A stretch of 64,000 bases of DNA from Peribacillus tepidiphilus (GTDB taxonomy: Bacteria > Bacillota > Bacilli > Bacillales > DSM-1321): assembly GCF_009466385.1 (NCBI RefSeq), contig NZ_WIAQ01000008.1, positions 18,810 through 82,809 on the forward strand, in the 5' to 3' direction. Position 1 is the stretch's first letter, and every line of letters starts with the position of its first letter. Below are positions 8,463-17,712 of the stretch, one piece after another. The translations under genes were made by a program, and so were the position numbers. The notes beneath the pieces were generated by a model. That model saw only the letters and a program-made list of their open reading frames with translations. It made no database searches and was not told the DNA's origin.

Positions 8463-9325
8463 TAATGCCCCCCCTTTGCAAACAAACCAGTTGGCTTAAC
8501 GGTTAATATTATGACAAGCAAAATAAAAGCTATAAGATCTTTGTAATCGTTTGAAATATAAGTTGCTCCCAAACTTTCACTGAAACCTAAAATATAACCG
8601 CCGATTATCGCCCCCGGTATGCTGCCCATTCCGCCTAAAATAATAATAACGAATGCTTTTAATATAACTAGGTGGCCCATTCCTGGGAATACAAGATTAA
8701 TGGGAGCTGCAAGAGATGCAGCGAGTGCTGCGAGACCACCTGAGATCATAAAAGTTAACATCGCGACTTTGTTCGTGTTAATTCCAACTAAATTCGCTCC
8801 TTCGCGATTTTGGGCCATGGCAATAATAGTGGCGCCAGTAAAGGTTTTTTTCAAGAAGAGGTAAAGCAAGATCATGACGATAATGGCTGAAACAATGATG
8901 AGGATTCTTTGTAGAGTAAAGGTTAGACCAAATAGGTTTACTACCTGACCATATGGTGTAGGCATCGTTTGATAGTCAGCCCCCCATACAAATTGAGCAA
9001 AAGCTTCGAGAAATAAGAGGATCCCGATTGCAGCAATTTTATCGTGTATGGGAGGTGCATCTCTTAGAAGATTAAACACAAACCTTTCCATCAAAACTCC
9101 AATGAATCCTACAGCAAGAACAGAAACGATAATGGCTAGCCAATAGTGGAACCCCAGTTTGGTCATCATGGTTAATGTAATGTATCCTCCCATCATGTAT
9201 AAGGCTCCATGTGCAAAATTGGGTATGTGTAATATTCCATAAACCAGTGTTAATCCTAAAGCAACCATACTGTAAACGCTTCCAATTGTAAGTCCATTAA
9301 ATAATTGCTGTACGAAGATCTCCAA
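8462..9325 (-). CDS. livH: LivH-type ABC permease (set 1)
   Basis: A 287-residue permease. Near its N-terminus is Gln-Gln-Leu-Phe-Asn-Gly-Leu-Thr-Ile-Gly-Ser-Val-Tyr, then Asn-Phe-Ala-His-Gly-Ala, and near the C-terminus Ile-Leu-Gly-Gly-Met-Gly-Ser-Ile-Pro-Gly-Ala; all are hallmarks of LivH. About eight hydrophobic segments fit the family. It is the first transporter gene of set 1 and follows the acyl-CoA ligase gene by 40 bases, so ligase and transporter probably share one transcript: substrate entry and CoA activation would be co-induced. Confidence 0.9.
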   Translation of the reverse strand: MEIFVQQLFNGLTIGSVYSMVALGLTLVYGILHIPNFAHGALYMMGGYITLTMMTKLGFHYWLAIIVSVLAVGFIGVLMERFVFNLLRDAPPIHDKIAAIGILLFLEAFAQFVWGADYQTMPTPYGQVVNLFGLTFTLQRILIIVSAIIVMILLYLFLKKTFTGATIIAMAQNREGANLVGINTNKVAMLTFMISGGLAALAASLAAPINLVFPGMGHLVILKAFVIIILGGMGSIPGAIIGGYILGFSESLGATYISNDYKDLIAFILLVIILTVKPTGLFAKGGH

Positions 9326-9365
9326 TCGCTCTCCTCCTCTTGAATTAGATTAAGTTATTCACTGC

Positions 9366-11048
9366 TTATCTTAATTGATTCATTTTTTGGGCGTTTTCTA
9401 ATTCCTCTTCCTGGAGTTTACGCCATAATATTTTTCCACTGCTTGTTATTGGGAATTGCTTTTTAAACTCAACATAACGAGGATACTTATAAGCGGCCAT
9501 GTGTTCTTTCGCCCATTCAATAATATCTTCTTCACTCACTTTTCCTTCATAACCTTCATGTAAAATAACAAACGCTTTAACAGTTTCGCCTCTCTTTACG
9601 TCTGGTACTCCCACTACACATGCCTGTTGGATGGCTGGATGTTTATATAGGTAGGACTCCACTTCAGTTGGCCAAACCTTAAAACCTGAAGCATTGATCA
9701 TTCGTTTGACTCGATCAACAATGAAGAAATAGCCCTCCTCATCATAACGGCCGATATCTCCTGTTCTGAAAAACTTTTTGCCTTCAATCTCGATAAAGGA
9801 TTTTTTATTCTCTTCTTCCCGATTATAATAACCAATCATCACTTGAGGACCATTTACAATGATTTCTCCGACTTCACCTACTCCAAGTTCTTTTAATGTC
9901 AATGGATCTATGATTCTAGCATCCACATCAAAGGAAGGAATACCTAAACATTGCAGTTTTGGCCGATCAGGTGGATTAGAATGCGTCTGGGCAATCGTTT
10001 CTGAAAGACCATACCCTTCTACAAAATGTACTCCGGTCAATTGGTGGAGTTTTTCCCCAACAGCTTCTGGTAGGGTTGCACCTCCTCCAGCAATAGATGT
10101 TAGAGAGGAAATATCCTCTGCTTTTAATTTTGGATTGGATAAAAAGTCAATAATCATTGTGCTAATGGTCACCCAATGAGTGCACTTTTGGTTTTTGATA
10201 AGCTCTACAGCAATTTCGCGGTTCCATCTAGTCATAATAACCATAGTACTTCCACTGTAGATAGGCATATGCATGCTGTGAATCATTCCTGTCACATGGA
10301 AGAACGGCAAAGTCCCTAAATGAACAGTATTGCTGGTAGCACGTGCCCAGTGATATGAACCCACTGTATTTGCTTGTACTGTCCGATGTGTATGCATGCA
10401 ACCCTTTGGTAGACCTGTTGTCCCTGAAGTGTAAGGAAGAACGGCAAGATCGTCTCCAGTTGAGATATGCTCCCCTGGCGAATAATTGGCCTGGAGTGCA
10501 TCATTCCAAAGAAAATGATTGGCCTGACTAAAAACCGCCCTTGGTGCTTCAACTTCTTTTGGTAAACTTCCTTCAAATGTATCGTCAATATAGTCAGAGT
10601 AAGCTGTAATAATGAGGTTGGTTAATGAGGTTGTCTCAAGCAACGGGCAAACTTTTCCATATAATTCCTGACCAACAATAGCAGTCTTTATTTCACAATC
10701 TTTAACGTAAAACTCTAATTCATCAGCTGTAAGCATAGGGTTAATAGGAACAACCACTGCATTTGCTCTTAATATGGAGTAAAACCCAATAATGAATTGT
10801 GGAGAATTTTGCATAAATAATAGGATTTTTTCTCCTTTACATACACCTAATTTATGTTGCATGTAGCCTGCAAGAGCATTGACTTCCTGGTGTAATTCGC
10901 TGTAATTCATTTTTTTACCATAATAATAGATTGCATCATTATCAGGATATCGGTTAGCAGTGACTTTGAGGTTATCGTATAGAGTAGTGGCAGGGACAGT
11001 TAAAGACTTTGTAATTTTAGGCCAAAATTCATAATGGAGGGTAAGCAT
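9366..11048 (-). CDS. AMP-forming acyl-CoA ligase (set 1)
   Basis: A 560-residue member of the ANL superfamily. It contains the phosphate-binding loop Tyr-Thr-Ser-Gly-Thr-Thr-Gly-Leu-Pro-Lys-Gly, the adenine motif Glu-Gly-Tyr-Gly-Leu-Ser-Glu-Thr, the hinge/hydrolytic Thr-Gly-Asp-Ile-Gly and Asp-Arg-Val-Lys-Arg-Met-Ile segments, and the C-terminal catalytic Lys in Ser-Ser-Gly-Lys-Ile. It makes acyl-AMP, then acyl-CoA. I start it at the ATG at 11048, which has AGGAGAG upstream, rather than at 11114, which has none. It heads the ligase-liv operon, behind a promoter covered by a TetR-type operator (11241). The acid it activates is probably the one imported by the set 1 transporter; chain length cannot be read from sequence. 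Confidence 0.9.
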   Translation of the reverse strand: MLTLHYEFWPKITKSLTVPATTLYDNLKVTANRYPDNDAIYYYGKKMNYSELHQEVNALAGYMQHKLGVCKGEKILLFMQNSPQFIIGFYSILRANAVVVPINPMLTADELEFYVKDCEIKTAIVGQELYGKVCPLLETTSLTNLIITAYSDYIDDTFEGSLPKEVEAPRAVFSQANHFLWNDALQANYSPGEHISTGDDLAVLPYTSGTTGLPKGCMHTHRTVQANTVGSYHWARATSNTVHLGTLPFFHVTGMIHSMHMPIYSGSTMVIMTRWNREIAVELIKNQKCTHWVTISTMIIDFLSNPKLKAEDISSLTSIAGGGATLPEAVGEKLHQLTGVHFVEGYGLSETIAQTHSNPPDRPKLQCLGIPSFDVDARIIDPLTLKELGVGEVGEIIVNGPQVMIGYYNREEENKKSFIEIEGKKFFRTGDIGRYDEEGYFFIVDRVKRMINASGFKVWPTEVESYLYKHPAIQQACVVGVPDVKRGETVKAFVILHEGYEGKVSEEDIIEWAKEHMAAYKYPRYVEFKKQFPITSSGKILWRKLQEEELENAQKMNQLR

Positions 11049-11130
11049 GTGGATCTCTCCTTTTATAAAATATTTTTTTATAGACACCTGCAGGTCATAC
11101 ATATTGGCTTCCAATGGTGCGGATGAATAT

Positions 11131-11155
11131 TACTGAATTATGTAAATATTCAGTA
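11131..11155 (-). promoter_or_regulatory. Inverted repeat in the ligase leader
   Basis: Perfect 8-bp arms TACTGAAT and ATTCAGTA are separated by 9 bases, 83 bases upstream of the ligase start codon. The arms differ from the TetR-type operator nearby. It may be a second protein site or an RNA hairpin in the leader; nothing in the sequence decides between them. Confidence 0.35.
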
Positions 11156-11240
11156 TTTTAAAGCCGTAATAGGTAATAGAAGGAAGAGTATCTTCACAAA
11201 GTGCATCCCATACATCATTGTTCACGGTACTCTTCCATAA

Positions 11241-11283
11241 ATACTAACTAGTCAGTATAATAAATATGAAGTGAATAGATCAA
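11241..11283 (-). promoter_or_regulatory. Promoter of the ligase-liv operon with TetR-type operator (site 1)
   Basis: The 18-bp near-palindrome ATACTAACTAGTCAGTAT (11241-11258) has a single mismatched pair between its arms. On the minus strand a TTGATC (-35, 11278-11283) and TATACT (-10, 11254-11259) lie 18 bp apart, so the palindrome covers the -10 box, where a repressor would block RNA polymerase. Sister sites occur at 13331, 18944 and 29031. Confidence 0.7.
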
Positions 11284-11347
11284 CAAATGCCTAAAATCAC
11301 AAAATGAATGATAGAAAAGTATTTTCTATGTAGTAACAAAGGATTCA

Positions 11348-11911
11348 TTATTTTTTAATCCCATTTAAAATCAAATCCATATAAATTTCAGTAAGTTTTT
11401 CTTCAGAAACGGCACCCTCTGGATTAAACCAGTAATAACTCCAATTTGTAATCCCTAAAATCCCAAATGTAAGCATATCAGGGTTTAGGCTATTTTTAAA
11501 TTCTCCTTTACTTATCCCTTCTTCGATTAATTTTTGGTAATTTTCCCTAAATAAAGTTCGTTTCGCTTTGATTTCCTTAAATTGATGTTCGCCTAAATGC
11601 CTCATTTCTCGAAAGAAAATTCTTGCACTTCTTCTTTGCGATTTAATATTGTGGATGAGCATATAAACGATCTCATAAAGCTTTGTCATACAATCCTTTT
11701 CACCATCATGTATAATGGCTTCTTGTTGTGTTACAAGATCCTCAATATAGGTCAAGCAAATATCCTTTAACAATTCTTGTTTACTATTATAATAATAGTA
11801 AAAGGTTCCTTTCGTTACCCCGATTGAATCGACAATGTCTTGAATAGATGTTTCTTTAAAGCCTTGTTGGTCAAATAAATGAATACTTGTATCTAGAATT
11901 TTTTGCTTCAT
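11348..11911 (-). CDS. TetR-family repressor of the catabolic cluster
   Basis: A 187-residue protein. Residues 1-50 form the TetR helix-turn-helix, ending in Gly-Val-Thr-Lys-Gly-Thr-Phe-Tyr-Tyr-Tyr-Tyr. The ligand domain contains Asn-Trp-Ser-Tyr-Tyr-Trp-Phe-Asn-Pro-Glu-Gly near residues 150-160, similar to the KstR2/PaaR/FadR-like group whose members sense acyl-CoA esters. It is the only regulator in the island. It lies between the ligase-liv operon and the thiolase operon, and the shared palindrome in front of four operons is its obvious target. Self-regulation is possible through the structured region at 11928-11991. Binding to these sites is inferred, not shown. Confidence 0.9.
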   Translation of the reverse strand: MKQKILDTSIHLFDQQGFKETSIQDIVDSIGVTKGTFYYYYNSKQELLKDICLTYIEDLVTQQEAIIHDGEKDCMTKLYEIVYMLIHNIKSQRRSARIFFREMRHLGEHQFKEIKAKRTLFRENYQKLIEEGISKGEFKNSLNPDMLTFGILGITNWSYYWFNPEGAVSEEKLTEIYMDLILNGIKK

Positions 11912-11927
11912 TTGTTATAATCCTCTC

Positions 11928-11991
11928 ATTTAGTAGAAATTTTCAGTAATATTATAGCATAATAATTACTTCTTTATTTATTCTACTAAAT
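11928..11991 (-). promoter_or_regulatory. Nested dyads upstream of the TetR gene
   Basis: The outer arms ATTTAGTAGAA (11928-11938) and TTCTACTAAAT (11981-11991) are perfect 11-mers. Between them AGTAATATTAT and ATAATAATTACT form a second dyad (11945-11970) around AGC. They sit directly in front of the repressor gene, where a promoter and autoregulatory site would be expected, but they do not match the cluster operator. Confidence 0.4.
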
Positions 11992-12049
11992 TTATAAATA
12001 TCCATTAGCTTATTGTTTTTTTGACAACCTTGATATATCGAGCCATCTA

Positions 12050-13219
12050 TTATTCACGTTCAATGATGGTTGCAATCCCTTGGCCTCCGCCAATACAAGC
12101 AGTAATGAGTGCATATCTGCCGTTGCATCGCTTTAATTCATAGACGGCTTTTGTTGTCAGTATGGCACCAGTCGCACCAAGAGGATGTCCATGTGCAATT
12201 GCACCGCCATTCACATTAACTTTTTCAGGATCCATTCTAAGCTCCCTGTTACAAGCAATCACTTGGGCCGCAAAGGCTTCATTGATTTCAATAAGATCCA
12301 TTTCCTCAAGTGTAAGCCCCGATTTTTCTAAAACTTTTTTGGTGGCTGGAACAGGACCAATCCCCATAATATTTGGATCAACACCTGCTGTTGCATATGC
12401 TCGAATTGTGGCTAATGGAGTTGCACCTAGTTCCTCCGCTTTTTCTCTCGACATGATAACAAGTGCAGATGCTGCATCATTTAATCCTGAACTATTACCA
12501 GCCGTTACCGTTCCCTCTTCTAAAAATGCTGGCCGGAGTTTTGATAGTCCCTCGATTGTTGTTTGCGGACGTGGGTGTTCGTCTGTTTTAAATGTGATGG
12601 ATTCTCCCTTTTTGACAGCTATACGAATAGGTACGATTTGTTCATCAAAACGACCTTCTTCCATTGCTTTGGCCATTCTTTGCTGGCTTCGAAAAGCAAA
12701 TTCGTCCTGTTCTTGTCTGCTAATCTTATATTTTTCAACTAGATTTTCAGCTGTAATGCCCATAGGAGGATCTCCGATTTCTTTTGGTGAAAGCTGAGAC
12801 TTTCTAAACGATGGTGGCACTGGACTAAATGGTCGGTCCGGACGGTCCATTAAATAGGGAGCGCGACTCATACTTTCTGTTCCCCCTGCAATATAGATAT
12901 CGCCATCCCCTGCGCGAATAGCTTGGGCAGCTAAGTTTATGGCATTGATCCCTGATCCGCACTGTCTGTCAATCGTTAAACCAGGTAAATCTAAGGATAG
13001 ACCAGTTTGTAGGGCTGTTAATCTCGCAATATTTCCCCCGCCGCTTAGGACATTTCCAATAATGACATCATCTATCATCTCAGCACTTATGTTTGCTCGT
13101 TTCACAGCTTCTTTTATCACTTCAGCTCCTAAAACATGTGCTGGAACAGATGCAAGAGCACTTCCTTGTCTTCCAATTGCAGTTCGAACAGCCGATACAA
13201 TTACCGCATCTCTTTTCAA
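12050..13219 (-). CDS. Acetyl-CoA C-acyltransferase (thiolase 1)
   Basis: A thiolase-family enzyme of about 389 residues that cleaves 3-ketoacyl-CoA with CoA, or condenses acetyl-CoA in the reverse direction. Nucleophilic Cys87 is in Asp-Arg-Gln-Cys-Gly-Ser-Gly. The second motif is Gly-Gly-Ala-Ile-Ala-His-Gly-His-Pro-Leu-Gly and the final catalytic Cys is in Ala-Cys-Ile-Gly-Gly-Gly-Gln-Gly. The frame stays open to 13288, but family members begin with Arg-Asp-Ala-Val-Ile-Val. A TTG at 13219 preceded by GGGAGTGAAGG gives that start, so I prefer it. It is preceded by TetR-type operator site 2 and followed by the TetR gene. It lies apart from thiolase 2, across the operator, so the two are separately transcribed or at least separately boosted. 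Confidence 0.9.
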   Translation of the reverse strand: MKRDAVIVSAVRTAIGRQGSALASVPAHVLGAEVIKEAVKRANISAEMIDDVIIGNVLSGGGNIARLTALQTGLSLDLPGLTIDRQCGSGINAINLAAQAIRAGDGDIYIAGGTESMSRAPYLMDRPDRPFSPVPPSFRKSQLSPKEIGDPPMGITAENLVEKYKISRQEQDEFAFRSQQRMAKAMEEGRFDEQIVPIRIAVKKGESITFKTDEHPRPQTTIEGLSKLRPAFLEEGTVTAGNSSGLNDAASALVIMSREKAEELGATPLATIRAYATAGVDPNIMGIGPVPATKKVLEKSGLTLEEMDLIEINEAFAAQVIACNRELRMDPEKVNVNGGAIAHGHPLGATGAILTTKAVYELKRCNGRYALITACIGGGQGIATIIERE

Positions 13220-13329
13220 TAGATCCTTCACTCCCTCGTATTCTTTTTCCAGTGACTTGTGCAGCATGAATGAATCTTTCAGTTTCAAGTAAGGACTAAT
13301 ATAAATGATCGTTTCAATAATCTTTTATC

Positions 13330-13347
13330 GTACTAACTAGTCGGTAT
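13330..13347 (-). promoter_or_regulatory. TetR-type operator (site 2) upstream of thiolase 1
   Basis: GTACTAACTAGTCGGTAT is a less symmetric version of the cluster palindrome, with six of nine positions paired. It lies about 110 bases upstream of the preferred thiolase start and just past the end of the preceding operon. Confidence 0.6.
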
Positions 13348-13458
13348 GTGTTAATACCAATATTAAGCAAAGATTTCAGAATCTTCAACTTCGTTTTTTG
13401 TCGAATATTATATGATTCTTTGGGACGTACTCATCCTGTGTTCCCCTATCAGTATGGA

Positions 13459-14640
13459 TTAAAGAAGCTCTAACAAAATAGCCATACCTTGACCCCCACC
13501 CACACAAAGGGTTGCTATTCCACGTTTTTCGCCTCTCCGTATCATTTCATATAGCAGAGTGATCATAATTTTGGCACCTGTTGCCCCAAGTGGATGTCCA
13601 AGCGCGATTGCTCCCCCATTTACATTAACCTTTTCGATATCTAAATGAAGCTCACGAATAACGGCTAATGATTGGGAAGCAAAGGCTTCATTTAATTCAA
13701 TTAATCCGATTTCATTAAGGTTTAAACCTGTACGGGCTAATAGCTTTTTTACAGCAGGAACTGGCCCAATTCCCATTACTTCAGGAGATACACCTGAGGC
13801 AGCCCAATCCACAATTTTAGCCATCGGCTTTAGCCCCAGCTTTCGAGCATTTGTTGCGGAAGTCAATACCATTGCTGCTGCCCCATCATTTCTTCCACAT
13901 GAATTCCCCGCAGTAACGGTACCATTTTCTTTAAAAACCGGTCGCAGCTTGCTTAGCATGTCAATGGTTGTATCTGGCCTAGGATGTTCATCTTTTTCAA
14001 AAAGAAAGGAGTTTTTTCTCTCTTTTACTTCGACAGAAACCATTTCGTCTTGAAATTTTTTTTCTGTCATAGCACTTATGGCACGACGCTGGCTTTCAAG
14101 CGCGAAAGCATCTTGATCTTCACGTGAAATAGAGTATCTTTCAGCTACATTTTCAGCCGTGATCCCCATTCCTAATTGACTTCCGTAAATTTCAATGGGC
14201 TGCTGGCCTGCTTCTGTATTGGAGTCCACGAGCTTTGCATTATCACCTCCGAAACGAGAATTTCTCAAGTATATAGGTGCATTACTCATGCTCTCGGTTC
14301 CTCCAGCAACGACAATATTCGCCTGTCCAAATGCAATTTGCTGTGCAGCAGATGCAACGGCTTGCATACCAGATGCGCATAGGCGGTTTATTGTAAATGC
14401 TGGTGAAGATTCTGGAACACCAGCCCTTAATGCTGCCACTCTAGCGACATTTGAAGATTCAGTGGATTGTCTTACTTCTCCTAAAATCACTTCGTCTACT
14501 TGATTTGCCGATATACCTGCTCTTTTTATCGCTTCTCTTATTACAATGGAAGCTAGATGCCCGGAATTCAGGCTTTTTAATGACCCTCCGTACCGACCAA
14601 CCGGTGTTCTTACTGCACTGACAATGACAATGTCACTCAT
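13459..14640 (-). CDS. Acetyl-CoA C-acyltransferase (thiolase 2)
   Basis: A 393-residue thiolase with Cys88 in Asn-Arg-Leu-Cys-Ala-Ser-Gly, a [11 protein letters not shown] motif and a C-terminal Cys-Val-Gly-Gly-Gly-Gln-Gly. I start it at the ATG at 14640, with GGGGAG 8 bases upstream. It is the last gene of the operon that begins with the dehydrogenase at 18888, so it would carry out the terminal thiolysis for that operon's dehydrogenase-hydratase-reductase set. Its active-site Cys context (CAS) differs from thiolase 1 (CGS), so different chain length or branching preference is likely. Confidence 0.9.
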   Translation of the reverse strand: MSDIVIVSAVRTPVGRYGGSLKSLNSGHLASIVIREAIKRAGISANQVDEVILGEVRQSTESSNVARVAALRAGVPESSPAFTINRLCASGMQAVASAAQQIAFGQANIVVAGGTESMSNAPIYLRNSRFGGDNAKLVDSNTEAGQQPIEIYGSQLGMGITAENVAERYSISREDQDAFALESQRRAISAMTEKKFQDEMVSVEVKERKNSFLFEKDEHPRPDTTIDMLSKLRPVFKENGTVTAGNSCGRNDGAAAMVLTSATNARKLGLKPMAKIVDWAASGVSPEVMGIGPVPAVKKLLARTGLNLNEIGLIELNEAFASQSLAVIRELHLDIEKVNVNGGAIALGHPLGATGAKIMITLLYEMIRRGEKRGIATLCVGGGQGMAILLELL

Positions 14641-14692
14641 CCTTCCACTCCCCTTATTCACTTGGTTTAACCATTCAACTAGCCCACAGCGA

Positions 14693-15841
14693 TCAGCTAT
14701 ATTCTTTCTCTAATTGAGAAGCGATGATATTTTTCTGTATTTCAGAAGTCCCTTCATAAATCCTTGTAATTCTCGCATCTCTGTAAAATCGTTCAACTGG
14801 GTAGTCAGCTATGTAACCTAGTCCTCCATGAATCTGTACAGCTTTATCAGCTACTCTGTTATAAACCTCGGAACCATAAAGCTTTAACATGGCAGCTTCT
14901 TTTATAACCTTCATTCCTTGATCCACCATCCAGGCAACACGATAAGTAAAGGAACGAAGAGCTTCAATTTCGACAGCCATTTCAGCTAGCATATGTGCAA
15001 CTGCCTGATGGTTCAAAAGAGGTCTTCCAAATTGAATACGATTCTTAGCATATGACACTGACAGATCAAGAAGCTTTTGACAGGAGCCTAGATTGCGTGA
15101 TGCTAGTCCTGCCCGACCATTGGCTAGGATTTTTAATGCATTGACATAACCCTGACCTTCTTTTCCAAGAACATTTTCAATAGGAACCTCGCAATCTTCA
15201 AATAGTAATTCCGCAGAATGGGAACCTTTTAATCCCATTTTTTTCTCGATCGCTCCTACTTTGAAACCTGGAAAATCTTTTTCTACAATAAAGGAAGTGA
15301 TCCCCTTTGCCCCTTTTTCTGGATCTGTTACTGCCATTACTGTAAAGATACTTGCTTCTGTTGCGTTCGTAATATAATGTTTAATGCCATTTAATATATA
15401 TTTATCGCCTTTTTTTACAGCTGTAGTTTTCAGGTTGGAGGCATTGGAGCCTGCTTCCGGTTCAGTCAAAGCAAAAGCACCTAGCTTTTCCCCACTCGCC
15501 ATGTATGGCAGGTACTTTTTCTTTTGTTCTTCATTCCCCATTTCAACGATTCCTACCGTTCCGATTCCAGTATGTGCACCGATTAAAGTTGTATATCCAT
15601 TGTGAGTTTGACCAATTTCCTCGTACAATGCACATTTGCCAACCATGCCTACTCCAAGTCCGCCATATTCCTCTGGTATACTTAACCCGAAAAGACCGAT
15701 TTCCTTAGACAAATCGATAATTCTTTGCGGGATTTTATTTTCCTCTTCAATTTGCATAGCAACGGCTTCCACTTCATTTTGAATAAAGTCCCGTACGTTC
15801 TGTTTCAAAAGTTGAATGTCTTCACTTAATTCAAAGTTCAT
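14693..15841 (-). CDS. Acyl-CoA dehydrogenase with canonical catalytic Glu
   Basis: A 382-residue FAD enzyme that oxidises acyl-CoA to trans-2-enoyl-CoA. The flavin motif Ala-Leu-Thr-Glu-Pro-Glu-Ala-Gly-Ser and the C-terminal [10 protein letters not shown] are present; Glu363 in Tyr-Glu-Gly-Thr is at the catalytic-base position of short- and medium-chain dehydrogenases. Start at the ATG at 15841, behind GGGAGGTG. It lies between the MaoC pair and thiolase 2 in one operon. Of the three dehydrogenases in the island, only this one keeps Glu at this position. Confidence 0.9.
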   Translation of the reverse strand: MNFELSEDIQLLKQNVRDFIQNEVEAVAMQIEEENKIPQRIIDLSKEIGLFGLSIPEEYGGLGVGMVGKCALYEEIGQTHNGYTTLIGAHTGIGTVGIVEMGNEEQKKKYLPYMASGEKLGAFALTEPEAGSNASNLKTTAVKKGDKYILNGIKHYITNATEASIFTVMAVTDPEKGAKGITSFIVEKDFPGFKVGAIEKKMGLKGSHSAELLFEDCEVPIENVLGKEGQGYVNALKILANGRAGLASRNLGSCQKLLDLSVSYAKNRIQFGRPLLNHQAVAHMLAEMAVEIEALRSFTYRVAWMVDQGMKVIKEAAMLKLYGSEVYNRVADKAVQIHGGLGYIADYPVERFYRDARITRIYEGTSEIQKNIIASQLEKEYS

Positions 15842-15997
15842 GGACTCACCTCCCTTCATTTTGCAAATAAATGATCGAAATGAACCCGGCAACAAAAAGG
15901 ATTTTCTTCTGTCACCGGGTAAAAAATAAAACGGGGGAATGGGGAGAATGCGCTTTCATCTTTGTTTAGGAAAGGTGAAACATTGTAGGAATGAAAC

Positions 15998-16399
15998 TCA
16001 TCCTATTGAAAATACTACCTCTCCCTTTATGACTTCTTTTCCATCTTGGTTAACAGCTAGGACATTAAAACGGAGTTTATTTTCTGTTTTTTCTTTCAAC
16101 GTTGCTTTCAGTGTAAGGATATCGTTTAGAAAAACCATTCCATTAAACCTGATCGAGTAATCCTGAATAAACCCTTCCTCATAATAGGAAGTAAAAAGCT
16201 TTGCTAAGTTTCCCATGGTCCACATTCCATGAGCAATTATGCCGGGTAATCCAGCTTTTTTTGCCTCTTCATCGATTGTATGAATCGGGTTATAGTCACC
16301 TGACGCACCGGCATATTTGATCAAGTCCAGTCTTGATACTGGCTCTAGTATTACTTCATTTAGAGAATCACCGACTTGTAGTTCTGTTAAACTATTCAT
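15998..16399 (-). CDS. MaoC-like enoyl-CoA hydratase, catalytic subunit
   Basis: A 133-residue hot-dog protein with the R-hydratase motif Tyr-Ala-Gly-Ala-Ser-Gly-Asp-Tyr-Asn-Pro-Ile-His near residues 29-40; its Asp and His are the catalytic pair of R-specific enoyl-CoA hydratases. Its ATG overlaps the stop of the preceding gene by 4 bases, and that gene encodes an N-terminal-type MaoC dehydratase. The pair resembles HadAB or ChsH1/ChsH2, in which two hot-dog subunits make one active hydratase. It probably hydrates the enoyl-CoA produced by the dehydrogenases of this operon. Confidence 0.85.
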   Translation of the reverse strand: MNSLTELQVGDSLNEVILEPVSRLDLIKYAGASGDYNPIHTIDEEAKKAGLPGIIAHGMWTMGNLAKLFTSYYEEGFIQDYSIRFNGMVFLNDILTLKATLKEKTENKLRFNVLAVNQDGKEVIKGEVVFSIG

Positions 16400-16845
16400 A
16401 CCATCAACACCTTTCTAACAGCTTCTGTAATGATGACTACTTGTTTAGAAGTGAAGATCGTATTCCCCTGCATGTCTTTGCCATTGCTTGTTAATACCAG
16501 GAAGCCCATTTTTCCGTTATTCCCAGTTTTTTCATAGTAATCCTTTATTTCTGAATAACATAAAATTTCTTCCCCAACGAATAGAGGTCTTTCATAATGA
16601 TAAATTTGTTCTCCATGAATGAGTCCTTTATTTGGAAGGTTTAATCCTTCAATGACGCCGTAATCAAAAACTCTTGGAAAGGTTGGAGGCGCAATATTAT
16701 TTTTATATCTGGATTGTTTACCTGTCTCCTCATCCAAATAGATGGGGTGCGGGTCACCAATGGCTAATGCAAACTTTTTCACAGCACCTCTTTCGACAAT
16801 GTTTTTTACCTTCTTGGATCGTATTCCAATATATTGTTCGAACAT
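16396..16845 (-). CDS. MaoC dehydratase N-terminal-type subunit
   Basis: A 149-residue hot-dog protein of the MaoC_dehydrat_N (FAS1-like) kind: it opens with Gly-Ile-Arg-Ser-Lys-Lys and has Phe-Ala-Leu-Ala-Ile-Gly-Asp-Pro-His-Pro-Ile-Tyr where the catalytic partner has its Asp-His motif. A Pro-Pro-Thr-Phe-Pro segment follows near residue 53. In the family these subunits help bind the acyl chain. Four-base overlap with the catalytic subunit gene supports a heteromeric enzyme. A 23-base gap separates it from the SDR gene upstream. Confidence 0.8.
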   Translation of the reverse strand: MFEQYIGIRSKKVKNIVERGAVKKFALAIGDPHPIYLDEETGKQSRYKNNIAPPTFPRVFDYGVIEGLNLPNKGLIHGEQIYHYERPLFVGEEILCYSEIKDYYEKTGNNGKMGFLVLTSNGKDMQGNTIFTSKQVVIITEAVRKVLMV

Positions 16846-16868
16846 ATCATGTATCCCTCACTTTCTTA

Positions 16869-17633
16869 TTAACATCTTGGCCCACCGGCGACATACAAAA
16901 CCTGACCGTTGACAAAGGATGATTTCTCATCTGCAAAAAACGCGACTGCGTTTGCAATATCCGATGGTTTTCCACTTCTGGCTACCGGGATATTCGCAAC
17001 GCTTGCTTTAATTAGATCATCAAATGAAATTCCGATTCTGTTTGCGGTTTCTCTTGTCATTTCAGTCTCAATAAACCCAGGTGCAACTGCATTTGCCGTA
17101 ATTCCAAATTTTCCAAGCTCAATGGCAAGTGTTTTTGTAAATCCTTGTAAACCTGCTTTTGCTGTGGCATAATTGGCCTGCCCCCGGTTCCCGAGTGCGG
17201 ATGTTGAAGAGATATTGATGATTCGTCCATACTTATTGTTGACCATGTATTGTTGAACAGCGCGAGCCGTATTAAAAGAACCTTTTAGATGGACATCCAT
17301 TACGGTTTGCCAATCAGAATCTGTCATTTTGAATAAAAGGTTATCTCTGATTACCCCTGCATTATTGACAAGAATGTCAACAGAGCCAAACGTTTCATAT
17401 ACTTCCTTGACTGCATGCTCTACTTGCTGTGCATCAACGACATTAGCAACCTTGGAATATACATCATACCCTTTTTCTTTTAATTCACTTGTTGTTTCAC
17501 TTAGTGCTTCTTCATTTACATCGATCAGCGCTACTTTTGCCCCTTCTTCAGCAAAAAGCTGAACGATTCCTTTCCCGATTCCCCGGCTACCGCCAGTGAC
17601 AAAAGCGACTCTACCATCAAATCTTCCAGCCAT
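16869..17633 (-). CDS. Short-chain dehydrogenase/reductase, FabG-like
   Basis: A 254-residue classical SDR: cofactor loop Thr-Gly-Gly-Ser-Arg-Gly-Ile-Gly (13-20), Asn-Asn-Ala-Gly (90-93), catalytic Ser near 142, Tyr155 and Lys159. Family members interconvert 3-hydroxyacyl and 3-oxoacyl thioesters. Between a MaoC hydratase and thiolase 2, the natural role is oxidation of the (R)-3-hydroxyacyl-CoA made by the MaoC pair. The C-terminus ends Gly-Gly-Pro-Arg-Cys, a little unusual. Coenzyme choice is not certain; Asp38 after the second strand suggests NAD. Confidence 0.88.
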   Translation of the reverse strand: MAGRFDGRVAFVTGGSRGIGKGIVQLFAEEGAKVALIDVNEEALSETTSELKEKGYDVYSKVANVVDAQQVEHAVKEVYETFGSVDILVNNAGVIRDNLLFKMTDSDWQTVMDVHLKGSFNTARAVQQYMVNNKYGRIINISSTSALGNRGQANYATAKAGLQGFTKTLAIELGKFGITANAVAPGFIETEMTRETANRIGISFDDLIKASVANIPVARSGKPSDIANAVAFFADEKSSFVNGQVLYVAGGPRC

Positions 17634-17712
17634 ATTTCTTTCCTCCAGTTCTTATTTTTTTCAAGATCAACTAGTAATTAAAAGAGTATAATAGATTGTG
17701 AATGTTGATTCA

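Noticed and set aside
12162..12797. Long plus-strand open frame (211 codons) opposite thiolase 1
   Set aside because: It is a shadow of the thiolase coding strand: Ser/Ala/Pro-rich composition, no ribosome site, and the minus-strand thiolase is unmistakable.
15884..15922. ACCCGG...CCGGGT inverted repeat after the MaoC gene
   Set aside because: No T-run follows on the transcribed strand and the stem has mismatches, so I did not call it a terminator; it may be incidental.
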